From positions 7,491,001-7,555,000 of the forward strand of contig NZ_LT859959.1 of assembly GCF_900176205.1 (NCBI RefSeq): DNA of 64,000 nt, given 5' to 3'. The notes beneath the pieces were generated by a model. The model worked only from the letters and a program-made list of their open reading frames with translations. It had not been told where the DNA came from and did no database searches. Source of the DNA: Bradyrhizobium sp. ORS 285 (GTDB lineage: Bacteria; Pseudomonadota; Alphaproteobacteria; Rhizobiales; Xanthobacteraceae). Of the stretch, positions 10,727 through 19,955 are shown in pieces. Position numbers and translations under genes: made by a program. Within the stretch, counting starts at the first letter, position 1. The number at the start of each line of letters is the position of its first letter.

Positions 10727-10922
10727 GGAAAGTCCCTGGTTTGATGGCCTGATTTAGGCGCTCAGGGGCCGGGATACAATTACCGCGTCCCTGCCCTGCC
10801 CCGTCAGGCCTTGAAATCCGCTCACCATGGCCCGAGATCAGGCGCAGGGCGCGTCATCCCGCAGTAGCTAAGGTGTCATCCGCCTGATAAAAGGGCCGCG
10901 TTTTCAAGGGAAAGCTGACCCC

Positions 10923-11516
10923 ATGCGTAGCGCGACCATCAAGCGCAAGACCAAAGAGACCGACATCGAGGTGTCCGTGAACCTCGACGGCACCGGCGTC
11001 GTCGAGATCGCGACCGGTATCGGCTTCTTCGATCACATGCTGGACCTGCTCGCCCGCCATTCCCGCATCGACATGACCGTCAAGGCGGTCGGCGACCTGC
11101 ATATCGATTTCCACCACACCACCGAGGATGTCGGCATCGCGCTCGGCCAGGCCGTGCGCCAGGCGCTCGGCGACATGGCCGGCATCACCCGCTACGCCTC
11201 GATCCATATGCCGATGGACGAGACCTTGACCCGTGTGGTGATCGACGTCTCGGGCCGGCCGATGCTGGTGTTCCGCACCACCTTCGCGCGCGACAAGATC
11301 GGCGAGTTCGACACCGAGCTGGTGCGCGAATGGTTCAACGCGTTCGCCATGAACGCGGGCATCACCCTGCACGTCGAGACGCTGTATGGCGAGAACGCCC
11401 ATCATATCGCCGAATCCTGCTTCAAGGGTCTGGCGCGGGCGTTGCGGACGGCGCTCGCGATCGACCCCCGCAACAAGGGCGAAGTGCCATCCACCAAGGG
11501 TCAGCTCGGCGGCTGA
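10923..11516 (+). CDS. hisB: Imidazoleglycerol-phosphate dehydratase
   Basis: 197 residues, the monofunctional HisB that converts imidazole glycerol phosphate to imidazole acetol phosphate (histidine step 6). Metal ligands are seen in [14 protein letters not shown] (about 38-51) and [15 protein letters not shown] (about 62-76), and again in [16 protein letters not shown] near the C-terminus. It opens a plus-strand run hisB - DUF2628 - hisH - hisA - two small genes - hisF - hisE. The 5' intergenic gap with hslV (10727-10922) contains the divergent promoters; no his leader peptide or attenuator with a His codon run was seen. Confidence 0.97.
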   Translation: MRSATIKRKTKETDIEVSVNLDGTGVVEIATGIGFFDHMLDLLARHSRIDMTVKAVGDLHIDFHHTTEDVGIALGQAVRQALGDMAGITRYASIHMPMDETLTRVVIDVSGRPMLVFRTTFARDKIGEFDTELVREWFNAFAMNAGITLHVETLYGENAHHIAESCFKGLARALRTALAIDPRNKGEVPSTKGQLGG

Positions 11517-11542
11517 TCTCCCTCCTCCAAGGGATTTTTGAT

Positions 11543-12070
11543 ATGCCCGTCTATACGGTTCACGCGCCCCTCGCCGCTGGAGCCGATCTGCGTTCGACGG
11601 ATCGCTTCGTCTTCATCCGCGACGGCTTCCATCTGTGGGCCGCCGTGCTCGGCGCCGTCTGGCTGGTCTGGCACCGGCTGTGGCTGGCAGTCATCGGCTA
11701 CATCGCGCTGGTGATCGTGATCGACGTGGTCCTCGCTCGGATCGGAGTCGCCGGCGGCGCCATCGCCAGCATCGATCTCCTGATCGCGATCCTGCTCGGG
11801 CTCGAAGCCTCCAGCCTGAAGCGCTGGAGCTACTCGCGCGGCAATTGGCGCCAGCTCGATGTCGTCGTCGCCGACGATGTCGATGCCGCCGAGCGCCGCT
11901 TCTTCGAGCGCTGGGCCTCCCGCCGCAGTGATCTCGGCTACGACAACAACACCGTCGATCGCGGCGCCGCGCCGCCGACGCGTGACAATGGCAACGGGCA
12001 GCGGCCGCCGCCGCCTTTACCCCATGCCAGCATCATTGGCTTGTTCCCTGAACCCGGAGGTGGACGATGA
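11543..12070 (+). CDS. DUF2628 membrane protein
   Basis: 175 residues with N-terminal [16 protein letters not shown], a typical DUF2628 opening, followed by [22 protein letters not shown], two or three membrane helices (about 32-90), a short charged motif [21 protein letters not shown] and a soluble C-terminal tail with Pro and Arg. The ATG at 11543 matches the start of the conserved region. The stop overlaps the hisH start by 4 bases (ATGA). The family has no known function; its steady position between hisB and hisH suggests co-expression with histidine synthesis only. Confidence 0.83.
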   Translation: MPVYTVHAPLAAGADLRSTDRFVFIRDGFHLWAAVLGAVWLVWHRLWLAVIGYIALVIVIDVVLARIGVAGGAIASIDLLIAILLGLEASSLKRWSYSRGNWRQLDVVVADDVDAAERRFFERWASRRSDLGYDNNTVDRGAAPPTRDNGNGQRPPPPLPHASIIGLFPEPGGGR

Positions 12071-12717
12071 GCGTCGCAATCATCGATTACGGCTCCGGCA
12101 ATCTGCATTCCGCCGCCAAGGCGTTCGAGCGCGCCGCGCGCAGCCTGGAGGATCCGCAGAAGGTTGTGGTGACCCGCGATCCCGACGCGGTCTATCGCGC
12201 CGACCGCATCGTGCTGCCCGGCGTCGGCGCCTTCGCCGATTGCCGCCGTGGCCTCGACGCCGTCGACGGCATGCTGGAAGCAATGACCGAAGCCGTGCGC
12301 CACAAGGCGCGGCCGTTCTTCGGCATCTGCGTCGGCATGCAGCTGATGGCGACGCGTGGCAAGGAGCATGTCACCACCGACGGCTTCGATTGGGTCTCCG
12401 GTGACGTCGAGAAGATCATGCCCCGCGACGAGAGCCTGAAGATCCCGCATATGGGCTGGAACACGCTCGACGTGCTGCAGGAGCACCCGGTGCTGGAAAA
12501 GCTGCCGCTCGGGCCGAAGGGCCTGCACGCCTACTTCGTGCACTCCTATCACCTCAATGCCGTCAACGAGAACGAGGTGCTGGCGCGCGCCGATTACGGC
12601 GGGCCGATCACCGCCATCGTCGGCAAGGACACGGCCATCGGCACGCAATTCCATCCCGAGAAGAGCCAGCGGTTCGGTCTCGCCCTGATTTCCAACTTCC
12701 TGAAATGGAAGCCGTGA
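12067..12717 (+). CDS. hisH: Imidazole glycerol phosphate synthase, glutaminase subunit
   Basis: 216 residues. HisH hydrolyses glutamine and passes ammonia to HisF, giving IGP and AICAR. The glutaminase triad is visible: nucleophile Cys in [11 protein letters not shown] (about 78-88) and His/Glu in [12 protein letters not shown] (about 196-207). The start is [14 protein letters not shown], the family's N-terminal signature. It overlaps the DUF2628 stop by 4 bases, which suggests translational coupling, and is followed by hisA after 57 bases. Confidence 0.96.
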   Translation: MSVAIIDYGSGNLHSAAKAFERAARSLEDPQKVVVTRDPDAVYRADRIVLPGVGAFADCRRGLDAVDGMLEAMTEAVRHKARPFFGICVGMQLMATRGKEHVTTDGFDWVSGDVEKIMPRDESLKIPHMGWNTLDVLQEHPVLEKLPLGPKGLHAYFVHSYHLNAVNENEVLARADYGGPITAIVGKDTAIGTQFHPEKSQRFGLALISNFLKWKP

Positions 12718-12774
12718 GCGCTGTCGTCCTGTTCGCCTGAGGCGGGCAGGGCGCGCTCTTGAAAGACACCAGAT

Positions 12775-13509
12775 ATGATCCTGTTTCCCGCCATCGATCT
12801 GAAGAACGGCCAATGCGTGCGCCTCGAGCAGGGCGACATGGCGCGCGCAACCGTGTTCAACCTCGATCCCGCCGCGCAAGCGAAGAGCTTCGCGGACCAG
12901 GGCTTTGAATATCTCCACGTCGTCGATCTCGACGGCGCCTTCGCCGGCAAGCCGATGAACGCGCAGGCCGTCGAGGCGATGTTGAAAATCGTCAAGATGC
13001 CGGTGCAGCTCGGCGGCGGCATCCGCGATCTCAAGACCGTCGAGGCCTGGCTCAACAAGGGCATCACCCGCGTCATCATCGGCACGGCCGCCGTGCGCGA
13101 TCCCGAGCTGGTGAAGACCGCCGCAAAAACCTTTCCCGGCCGCGTCGCCGTCGGCCTCGACGCCCGCGACGGCAAGGTCGCCGTCGAAGGCTGGGCCGAG
13201 ACCTCCGAGGTCACCGCGCTCGACATTGCCAAGCGTTTCGAGGACGCCGGCGTCGCCGCGATCATCTTCACCGACATCGCGCGCGACGGTTTGCTGAAGG
13301 GTTTGAATCTGGACGCTACGATCGCGCTCGGCGACGCCATCTCGATTCCCGTGATCGCCTCCGGCGGCCTCGCCTCGATCGAGGACGTCAAGGCGATGCT
13401 GACACCGCGGGCCAGGAAGCTCGAAGGCGCCATCGCCGGCCGCGCGCTCTATGACGGGCGGCTCGATCCCGCCGAAGCCCTGGCGCTGATCCGCGCCGCG
13501 CGCGGGTAG
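12775..13509 (+). CDS. hisA: ProFAR isomerase
   Basis: 244 residues. (beta/alpha)8 isomerase that opens the ribose ring of 5'-ProFAR to PRFAR. Conserved blocks are [18 protein letters not shown] (residues 4-21, with the first catalytic Asp), VQLGGGIRD (about 80-88), a [10 protein letters not shown] phosphate-binding turn, and the second Asp in [14 protein letters not shown] (about 163-176), then [13 protein letters not shown]. It sits between hisH and two small unknown genes in the his run. Confidence 0.97.
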   Translation: MILFPAIDLKNGQCVRLEQGDMARATVFNLDPAAQAKSFADQGFEYLHVVDLDGAFAGKPMNAQAVEAMLKIVKMPVQLGGGIRDLKTVEAWLNKGITRVIIGTAAVRDPELVKTAAKTFPGRVAVGLDARDGKVAVEGWAETSEVTALDIAKRFEDAGVAAIIFTDIARDGLLKGLNLDATIALGDAISIPVIASGGLASIEDVKAMLTPRARKLEGAIAGRALYDGRLDPAEALALIRAARG

Positions 13510-13514
13510 GGCGC

Positions 13515-13898
13515 ATGAAGCTCGAAGAGCTCATACGAACCGGATTGTCGCGGATCGACACGATCGCGGTCCGGCGGACCGCGCTCAATCCGGCGCTCTG
13601 GCTGGTGGGATTGGTCAGCCCGCTATCCTTGATCCTGGCAGCTTTTGCCTCTGATCCGTTCGCTCGGATGGTGCTATTCTGCTTTGCCGGGGCGCCGCTC
13701 TCGTTCGCGATGATCGGCTATCTGATCTTGCTGTTCCGAGACCCCGATCGGCTTCAATCGGAAGAATACAGAATACAACAGAGAGCCATTAATCTTCTTT
13801 ACAGGCAGGGTCGCAGCACTGAGATTGTAGAAGTAGCGAACCAAGTGCCCAGGATCGAAACGTCCAGGTCTCTGCCGAGGCACGGAGAGAACGAATGA
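13515..13898 (+). CDS. Small two-helix membrane protein inserted in the his operon
   Basis: 127 residues of unknown family. Two hydrophobic helices are evident, about 28-45 (LWLVGLVSPLSLILAAF) and 52-73 (VLFCFAGAPLSFAMIGYLILLF), joined by a short polar loop. The remainder is a basic cytosolic tail with RIQQRAINLLYRQGRSTEIVEVANQ. Codon use becomes more A/T-rich in the second half (13750-13860) than in the neighbouring his genes. It begins 5 bases after hisA and ends with a 4-base ATGA overlap with the next gene, so the two are a translationally coupled pair between hisA and hisF. No named function; no motif I recognise. Confidence 0.68.
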   Translation: MKLEELIRTGLSRIDTIAVRRTALNPALWLVGLVSPLSLILAAFASDPFARMVLFCFAGAPLSFAMIGYLILLFRDPDRLQSEEYRIQQRAINLLYRQGRSTEIVEVANQVPRIETSRSLPRHGENE

Positions 13899-14182
13899 AA
13901 AACTTCCTTCTGGTTTTTGACGACGGAAGCGGATCAGACATCGACCTCAAGAAGTATGTCGATTCGCTCGACGCCGGTGCAGAAATCTACACTCTCGACG
14001 GCCATGTCTGCTTCGTGAAGAGCGACCTTTCGGCTTCCGAGCTTTCGAGCCGGCTCTTGAAGTTCGCGGGATCGAGCCTGTTCTTCATCGCGGACATCAG
14101 CAATTCCGAATACGAAGGTCGGATGCTAGGCGTCTTCTGGGACTTTCTGAAGTCACGCACTTTCGCATCGGCAGCAGAGTAA
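13895..14182 (+). CDS. Small Cas2/SinR-fold-like protein inserted in the his operon
   Basis: 95 residues. The N-terminal [20 protein letters not shown], central [20 protein letters not shown] and [20 protein letters not shown] segments give an alternating beta/alpha pattern like the ferredoxin-fold Cas2/SinR-type small proteins: a first beta strand ending in an acidic turn, an alpha helix, strand 'vcfv', helix, then strand 'lffiadi'. This is pattern recognition, not a firm family call. It overlaps the previous gene by 4 bases and its TAA overlaps the hisF ATG by 1 base, so it is translated in the his operon. Function unknown. Confidence 0.68.
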   Translation: MKNFLLVFDDGSGSDIDLKKYVDSLDAGAEIYTLDGHVCFVKSDLSASELSSRLLKFAGSSLFFIADISNSEYEGRMLGVFWDFLKSRTFASAAE

Positions 14183-14958
14183 TGTTCAAGGTCCGCGTCA
14201 TTCCCTGCCTCGACGTCAAGGACGGACGGGTCGTCAAGGGCGTCAACTTCGTCAATCTGCGCGACGCCGGTGATCCCGTGGAAGCCGCGATCGCCTATGA
14301 CGCCGCCGGCGCCGACGAGCTCTGCTTTCTCGACATCACCGCGACCCATGAGAACCGCGGCATCATGCTCGATGTCGTCCGGCGCACGGCGGAGGCCTGC
14401 TTCATGCCGGTCACCGTCGGCGGTGGCGTCCGCACCATCGACGATATCAAGACCCTGCTGCGTTCCGGCGCCGACAAGGTGTCGATCAACTCGGCCGCGG
14501 TGGCGCGGCGCGAGTTTGTCAAGGAAGCGGCGGAGAAGTTCGGCGAGCAGTGCATTGTCGTGGCGATCGACGCCAAGTCGGTGTCGCGGCCGGGCGGCGG
14601 CTCGCGCTGGGAGATCTTCACCCATGGCGGCCGCAAGTCGACTGGGATCGATGCGCTGGAATATGCCCAGGAGGTCGTAGCCCTCGGCGCCGGCGAGATC
14701 CTGCTGACATCGATGGACCGCGACGGCACCCGCCAGGGGTTCGATCTGCCGCTGACCCGCGCGGTCGCCGACAGCGTCCCGGTGCCCGTGATCGCCTCCG
14801 GCGGCGTCGGCAATCTCGATCACCTGGTCGACGGCATCCGCCAGGGCAGGGCGACCGCGGTGCTGGCCGCCTCGATCTTCCATTTCGGGGAATTTACCAT
14901 CCGGCAGGCCAAGGAGCACATGGTTCGCCAGGGGCTGCCGATGCGGCTCGATCCCTGA
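14182..14958 (+). CDS. hisF: Imidazole glycerol phosphate synthase, cyclase subunit
   Basis: 258-residue TIM barrel. The cyclase takes ammonia from HisH and PRFAR to make IGP and AICAR. The hallmarks are [18 protein letters not shown] (residues 6-23, catalytic Asp 11), [13 protein letters not shown], a SINSAAV phosphate turn, VVAIDAKSV (about 127-135, with the second catalytic Asp) and [15 protein letters not shown]. The start codon overlaps the preceding small gene's stop, and hisE follows after about 75 bases. Of normal length. Confidence 0.97.
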   Translation: MFKVRVIPCLDVKDGRVVKGVNFVNLRDAGDPVEAAIAYDAAGADELCFLDITATHENRGIMLDVVRRTAEACFMPVTVGGGVRTIDDIKTLLRSGADKVSINSAAVARREFVKEAAEKFGEQCIVVAIDAKSVSRPGGGSRWEIFTHGGRKSTGIDALEYAQEVVALGAGEILLTSMDRDGTRQGFDLPLTRAVADSVPVPVIASGGVGNLDHLVDGIRQGRATAVLAASIFHFGEFTIRQAKEHMVRQGLPMRLDP

Positions 14959-15034
14959 CGACATTGCGCCGCAAAAATGTTAGATGAACGTGGGTCCGGC
15001 CGCTGCGGCCGACCCGCGTTCTGAGAACTGGCTG

Positions 15035-15358
15035 ATGTCCCGCTTCACGCTTCACGACCTGGCTGCCATCATCGACGCGCGCGCCGCGGCGGGCGGTGAG
15101 GCGTCCTATACGCGCAAGCTGCTCGACAAGGGCCCGGCGCAGTGCGCCAAGAAGATGGGCGAGGAGGCGGTCGAGACCGTGATCGCCGGCGTCGGTCCCG
15201 ACCGCGAGCATCTGATCTCTGAAAGCGCCGATCTGCTGTTTCATTTGTTGGTGTTGCTGAAGTCGCGCGACATCCGACTCGACGAGGTCGAGGCGGCGCT
15301 CGGCAAGCGGACCGGCCAATCCGGCCTGGAAGAAAAGGCGTCGCGCAAGACGGAGTAG
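15035..15358 (+). CDS. hisE: Phosphoribosyl-ATP pyrophosphatase
   Basis: 107 residues of an all-alpha MazG-like pyrophosphatase that hydrolyses PR-ATP to PR-AMP (histidine step 2). It has FTLHDLAAIIDARAAAGGE, YTRKLLDKGPAQCAKKMGEE and AVETVIAG, with metal-binding acidic residues in KKMGEEAVE and ESADLLFHLLVLL. The ATG at 15035 is chosen; the frame is open 17 codons upstream but that part has no family similarity. It ends the his run and is followed by coaA after 33 bases. hisI/hisG/hisD are not in the window. Confidence 0.94.
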   Translation: MSRFTLHDLAAIIDARAAAGGEASYTRKLLDKGPAQCAKKMGEEAVETVIAGVGPDREHLISESADLLFHLLVLLKSRDIRLDEVEAALGKRTGQSGLEEKASRKTE

Positions 15359-15391
15359 GGCGCGACGGCGGGGGAAACGAAGGGCAGCGTC

Positions 15392-16348
15392 ATGGATATG
15401 CGCACCACAGAACAACAATATAATCCGTACCGCGTCTTCACCCGCCAGCAATGGGCCGAGCTGCGCAACGATACGCCGATGACGCTGGAGCCCGGCGAGT
15501 TCTCCAAACTGCGCTCGATGCACGACCGCCTCGATCTGCAAGAGGTCGAGGACATCTATCTGCCGCTGTCGCGATTGCTGTCGATGTATGTCGATGCGGC
15601 GCAGCGGCTGTACTACGCGCAGCGCCAGTTCCTCGGCATCCGCGATCGTAAGATGCCCTACATCATCGGCGTCGCCGGCTCTGTGTCGGTCGGCAAGTCG
15701 ACCACCGCGCGCGTGCTGCAGGCACTGCTGACGCGCTGGTCGCCGCGACCTAAGGTCGATCTCATCACCACCGATGGTTTTCTGTTTCCGAACGCCGTGC
15801 TCGAACGCCAAGGCCTGATGCAGAAGAAGGGCTTTCCGGAGAGCTACGACAAGGCCCGGCTGCTCGCCTTCCTCTCCGACATCAAGGCCGGCCGTCACCC
15901 GGTCCGCGCGCCGGTCTACTCGCATCTCAGCTACGACATCGTCCCCAACCAGTGGACCGAGATCGACCAGCCGGACATCCTGATCGTAGAGGGCGTTAAT
16001 GTCTTGCAGACCGGACCCTTGCCGCGCGACGGCAAGGCGGTGCCGGTCGTCTCCGACTTCTTCGACTTCTCGGTCTACATCGACGCCGACGAGGCGGTGC
16101 TGCGCAAATGGTACGTCAAGCGCTTCCTGTCGCTGCGCGACACCGCCTTCCACGACCCGCGCTCCTACTTCAACCGCTACGCGCTGCTGTCGGATGAAGA
16201 AGCCACCGCCACTGCGATCGCGATCTGGGAACGCACCAACCTCGCCAACCTCGAAGATAACATTTTGCCGACGCGGCCGCGCGCAACCCTGATCCTGAAG
16301 AAGGGCGCGGACCATGAGATCGAAACGGTGGCGCTGCGGCGGCTTTGA
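15392..16348 (+). CDS. coaA: Type I pantothenate kinase
   Basis: 318 residues. Phosphorylates pantothenate, the first and regulated step of CoA synthesis. The P-loop [17 protein letters not shown] (about residues 91-107) is typical of bacterial PanK-I, and the conserved blocks [27 protein letters not shown] and [11 protein letters not shown] follow. The ATG at 15392 lies 33 bases after hisE and may be on the same transcript. Together with coaE near the window start, two CoA-synthesis enzymes are encoded here. Confidence 0.95.
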   Translation: MDMRTTEQQYNPYRVFTRQQWAELRNDTPMTLEPGEFSKLRSMHDRLDLQEVEDIYLPLSRLLSMYVDAAQRLYYAQRQFLGIRDRKMPYIIGVAGSVSVGKSTTARVLQALLTRWSPRPKVDLITTDGFLFPNAVLERQGLMQKKGFPESYDKARLLAFLSDIKAGRHPVRAPVYSHLSYDIVPNQWTEIDQPDILIVEGVNVLQTGPLPRDGKAVPVVSDFFDFSVYIDADEAVLRKWYVKRFLSLRDTAFHDPRSYFNRYALLSDEEATATAIAIWERTNLANLEDNILPTRPRATLILKKGADHEIETVALRRL

Positions 16349-16438
16349 GTTGAATTGCTCAAGCGGATGCGGACATCAGCCCGAGTTGATGTCTTCCTGT
16401 TGGAAGTGATGAGCACGGTCTTGAGCCTTGCGTCGTCC

Positions 16439-16626
16439 TAACCTCTCCCCGCTCTTTGCGGGGAGAGGTCGGATTGCGCAGCAATCCGGGTGAGGGGCAT
16501 GGACATACGTAGTTCAGATCGAAGTCTATCGGACAGGCGCAGCGGCTGTGCGGTGCAGAGAATTAGCACTGCCCGTGCAGCTGCCCCTCACCCCGACCCT
16601 CTCCCCGTGAAGAACGGGGAGAGGGA
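16439..16626. repeat. ~190 bp repeat, copy 1
   Basis: Starts TAACCTCTCCCCGCTCTTTG and contains CGGGGAGAGG hairpins at each end: CCTCTCCCCGC...GCGGGGAGAGG on the left and CCCTCTCCCCG...CGGGGAGAGGG on the right, with GCAGCAATCCGGGTGAGGGGCATGG between. The second copy at 16744-16934 differs by a few substitutions and a short indel. Confidence 0.88.
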
Positions 16627-16743
16627 GCGCACCGCCCGTGCCGGCGCGTCTCGGATCACTCGCGGCATGTAAGCAATCTGCTCTCGACGCGGGTGGATGA
16701 TTTCGTCTTAGTTGTTGATGCGATCAATCTCGGCGCAGCCGCT

Positions 16744-16934
16744 CTAACCTCTCCCCGCTCTTTGCGGGGAGAGGTCGGATTGCGTAGCAATCCGGGTGAG
16801 GGGCATGGCACATAGGTAGTTCAGATCGTAGGTCTAACGGACGGGTACGGCGGCTCTGCGGGGCTGGGAATTAGCACCACCCGTGCAGCTGCCCCTCACC
16901 CCGACCCTCTCCCCGTGAAGGACGGGGAGAGGGA
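16744..16934. repeat. ~190 bp repeat, copy 2
   Basis: Direct repeat of 16439-16626, in the same orientation, separated by 117 bases. Shares the TAACCTCTCCCCGCTCTTTG start, the GTGAGGGGCATGG middle and the closing GGGGAGAGGGAG. Differences, such as GATCGAAGTC versus GATCGTAGGTC, show the copies have begun to diverge. Confidence 0.88.
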
Positions 16935-16964
16935 GTCCAGGCACCGTACTTGCTACAAAGTCAA

Positions 16965-19205
16965 CTACGCCGCGACCTGCCGGGCCGCCGCCAGATTGGC
17001 GAGCGCCTCGTCCAGCTTGTCGCGGTCGATTGGCTTGACCAGAAATCCGTCCATGCCGGCCTCGAAGCACGCGTAGCGGTCCTCGACCAGTGTATTCGCC
17101 GTCAGCGCCAGGATCGGCGTGCGTCGTCCTGGCTCGCTGGCTTCGAGCGCGCGGATGCGCTTGGCGGCGGCGATGCCGTCGAGGCGGGGCATCTGCACGT
17201 CCATGAGGATCAGGTCGTAGGGTGTGCCGGCCGACCGTGCCGCGAGCCAGGAATCGAGCGCCGCCTCGCCGTGCACGGCGATATCGGCGTGATGTCCGAG
17301 CTTGGTCAGCAGTGAGCGCATCAAGAGCGCGTTGATGTCGTTGTCCTCGGCGACCAGGATCGAGAGGCCGGAGCCGGCGCGCGCGGCGATCGGCGGTGCG
17401 ATCATCGGAACGGGATCGTCGATCAGCGCTGAGGCTGCGCCATCGGCGTCGAAGCCGACGCGCGCGGCGAGGGAGGCGGCCCGGAGCGGCTTGACCAGAT
17501 ATCCGTTGAAGGGCGCCGTTGGCGCCAGCTCATGGCGGCTCACGGGTGTGACGAGCACGATCAGCCGCGTCGTATGACGCTGCGCGGTTGCTCCGAGGCG
17601 GCGCGCGGTCTCGCTGCCGACGGCGTCATCGACCAGCACCGCGTGCCAGTTGCGCTCCGGCAGCAGTGCTTCCGCCACCTCGGTCTCCGCGACGAGGCAG
17701 GTCTGCGCGCCCCAGTTCTGCAGGCGCCGCTCGATCAGCTCAGCCTGAAGGCCGGGCGGCGCGATCAGCATGATCGACTGCCCGGTAAGATCGGGGCCGC
17801 GGAAACTGTTCTGCTCGCCGCGCTCCAGCGCGGCCGGTAGCGGCACGGACACCTCGAACGTGGAGCCGGCGCCGACCTCGCTCTCCAGGCTGATCCGGCC
17901 GCCCATCCGCTTGACGATCCTGTCGGAGATCGCGAGTCCAAGTCCGGTGCCGCCGAAGCTGCGTGCGACGCTGTCGTCGGCCTGCTCGAACTCGCGGAAG
18001 ATGCGCTCCTGCGCGTCCGCGGCGATGCCGATGCCGGTGTCGCGAACCTGGAAGCTGATCTCGTTCGGCCAGATCCCGGGCTCGGCAATGACAGCGATGC
18101 CGCCCTTGGCCGTGAACTTGATGGCGTTGCCGGCGAGGTTGAGCAGCACCTGGCGCAGCCGCGCGGCGTCGCCGGTCACGAAGGTCGGCAGGCGCTCGTC
18201 CATGTAGGCCGCGATCTCGAGCTGCTTGGCTTGCGCGCGCGGCGCCAACAGCTCGGTGATCTCCTCGATCAGCACCGCAAGCGAGAACGGCTGCGCTTCG
18301 AGCGCCAGCTTGCCGGCCTCGATCTTGGAATAGTCGAGCAGCTCGTCGATCAGCGACATCAGCGCCTCGCCCGAGCGGCGCACCGCCTTGGCGTAAGTCG
18401 TCTGCTCCGGCGTGAGCTGTGTCTCCAACAGCAGACCGCTCATGCCGAGAATGCCGTTCAGCGGCGTGCGGATCTCGTGGCTCGCCATCGCCAGGAAGCG
18501 CGACTTGGCGCGGTTGGCCGCGTTGGCCTGGTCGCGCGCGTCCGCCAGCGCCCGCTCGGTCTCGGTGCGGTCGGTGACGTCGCGGCCGACACATTGCAGC
18601 AGGGCGGGGTGGCCGGCATCGGAGCGCACCAGCGCCTCGCGCCACGCGATCCAGCGTGGTCCGATCGCGCTGTCGATGCGTTGGTCGTGCACGCGCGTGC
18701 CGTTCGGCTCCAGCGCGCTCTCGCCCTGCTCGATCAGCGCGAAGGCGAACCGGCTGCCGACCAGGTTTTCGCGATCGAGTCCGGCCATCTGGCAATAGGC
18801 GTCGTTGACGAACACGACTGTTCCGTCCTGCTCGCGCATGATGATGAGATCACCCTGCTGCTCGAACAGATTGCGCGCGCGCTGCTCGGCCTCCTGCAGC
18901 TCCCAATTCCGGTCCGCCAGCACCTCGTTGTGCAGCACGATCTTCTGCATCTTCTTGTTCACGAAGCGCAGCCGCATGCTCAGCGTGGCGAGACCGACGC
19001 AGGCGAGGGCGAACAGGAAGCTCGCGCCGATCGCAAAGGTGTGCGGATTGTAGCCGGAGTTCTCGGACATGCTGGCTTTGATGAAGCCATAGGCGCCACC
19101 GAAGCCGGCGGAGAAGATCATCAGCGAGCGCAGAATCGCGACGATGGTGCGGTGACGGCGCATGAACCGGCGCAGCTGCAGCCTGATACGAAACATCCGT
19201 CCCAT
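16965..19205 (-). CDS. Hybrid sensor histidine kinase (TM-PAS-HisKA-HATPase-REC-REC)
   Basis: 746 residues. Two membrane helices (about 20-42 and 56-76) are followed by a coiled segment, a PAS domain (about 113-215), HisKA with [10 protein letters not shown] (phospho-His 243), HATPase with N360, DTGIGIA (389-395) and GGTGLGLAI (418-426). A degenerate receiver (about 477-586; D526, K572 but weak surroundings) precedes a full receiver (614-740; D621, phospho-Asp 669, K724). This is the tripartite layout of PAS-containing hybrid kinases that phosphorelay to an Hpt partner elsewhere; no Hpt domain is present here. It is preceded on the same strand by a small exported protein at 19340. Confidence 0.93.
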   Translation of the reverse strand: MGRMFRIRLQLRRFMRRHRTIVAILRSLMIFSAGFGGAYGFIKASMSENSGYNPHTFAIGASFLFALACVGLATLSMRLRFVNKKMQKIVLHNEVLADRNWELQEAEQRARNLFEQQGDLIIMREQDGTVVFVNDAYCQMAGLDRENLVGSRFAFALIEQGESALEPNGTRVHDQRIDSAIGPRWIAWREALVRSDAGHPALLQCVGRDVTDRTETERALADARDQANAANRAKSRFLAMASHEIRTPLNGILGMSGLLLETQLTPEQTTYAKAVRRSGEALMSLIDELLDYSKIEAGKLALEAQPFSLAVLIEEITELLAPRAQAKQLEIAAYMDERLPTFVTGDAARLRQVLLNLAGNAIKFTAKGGIAVIAEPGIWPNEISFQVRDTGIGIAADAQERIFREFEQADDSVARSFGGTGLGLAISDRIVKRMGGRISLESEVGAGSTFEVSVPLPAALERGEQNSFRGPDLTGQSIMLIAPPGLQAELIERRLQNWGAQTCLVAETEVAEALLPERNWHAVLVDDAVGSETARRLGATAQRHTTRLIVLVTPVSRHELAPTAPFNGYLVKPLRAASLAARVGFDADGAASALIDDPVPMIAPPIAARAGSGLSILVAEDNDINALLMRSLLTKLGHHADIAVHGEAALDSWLAARSAGTPYDLILMDVQMPRLDGIAAAKRIRALEASEPGRRTPILALTANTLVEDRYACFEAGMDGFLVKPIDRDKLDEALANLAAARQVAA

Positions 19206-19339
19206 CGTTCACCCCTGACGATCTCGATTCCAATGTCCTGGCCGGCCGCACCATGCGGCCTCGGTCTTGCTGAGCCTTTGAAGGCCGCGGCACGCGCAGC
19301 TGACGCGTGCAGAATTGGTGAACCGGGCGTTAGCCCGGC

Positions 19340-19819
19340 TCACAGCACCGGATTGACCGGAGGTGAGGAATGATGGCGCGCCGCGACGATCAGCGCGGCG
19401 GCCTCTCGCGCCGTGGTGCGGCTGGAACGCATGTCAATGCGATCGTCGGCACGTCCATCCGCCGCATCGTCACGGGCGAGATCAATCAGCGGCGCGCTCT
19501 GAAGCGGATCGGCGGCGATCGCGACGGTTTGGGTGGCGGCCGTCATGCCGCAGCCCTGATCCTCTTTCACCGGCGCATCGTCGACCACGACGAGATCGGC
19601 TGTCTCCGGAGATTCGGCCAAAGCCACACGAACCGTGGCGAGCGCCGGATCATCAGTGAAGTCGACATGCAGATCGGCAGGAAACGGCGCGGAGCCGATC
19701 GTCACGGTCTCGGCGCCGACGGCGATGCAGGGCTGCGGGGAGGGCGCCCATTCGAGCTTGGCAAAGACCGCGGCTGCGATCAGCGGCACGGCCGAAACAA
19801 GTACCTTGAAACGCAACAT
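19340..19819 (-). CDS. Exported protein of unknown function, upstream of the hybrid kinase
   Basis: 159 residues from the ATG at 19819 (a GTG 9 bases upstream is an alternative). The N-terminus MLRFKVLVSAVPLIAAAVFA is a signal peptide or anchor; the rest has ADLHVDFTDDPALATVRVALAESPETADLVVVDDAPV and a conserved-looking GCGMTAATQTVAI segment, which has a periplasmic small-domain look. A charged linker (about DDRIDMRSSRT) leads to the C-terminal end. No family recognised. It lies 134 bases upstream of the kinase gene and could be the periplasmic partner of its sensor region, but that is a guess. Confidence 0.6.
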   Translation of the reverse strand: MLRFKVLVSAVPLIAAAVFAKLEWAPSPQPCIAVGAETVTIGSAPFPADLHVDFTDDPALATVRVALAESPETADLVVVDDAPVKEDQGCGMTAATQTVAIAADPLQSAPLIDLARDDAADGRADDRIDMRSSRTTAREAAALIVAARHHSSPPVNPVL

Positions 19820-19955
19820 GACACGCACCGACGCAACAGGCCTAGGGCCGGAAACGCGGCCCTTATGGTTGTCGGAGCGTAAAGAGAAGTCGTTACCAGA
19901 TGGTTGAAGAGAAATTGAAACGATAAGAGCATTATGGGGAACAGACTGAAGTCGA

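Larger units (their letters stand above)
16349..16964. other. Gene-poor stretch downstream of coaA
   Basis: 616 bases between coaA and the hybrid kinase gene. Nearly all of it is two near-identical ~190 bp repeats (16439-16626 and 16744-16934), described separately. No coding potential is convincing; short frames through the repeats are repeat noise. Confidence 0.7.

Noticed and set aside
13895..14182. CRISPR Cas2 gene
   Set aside because: The fold pattern may be alike, but there is no repeat array, cas1 or other cas gene in the window.
16439..16934. CRISPR array
   Set aside because: Only two long copies with no short regular spacers; these are dispersed repeats.
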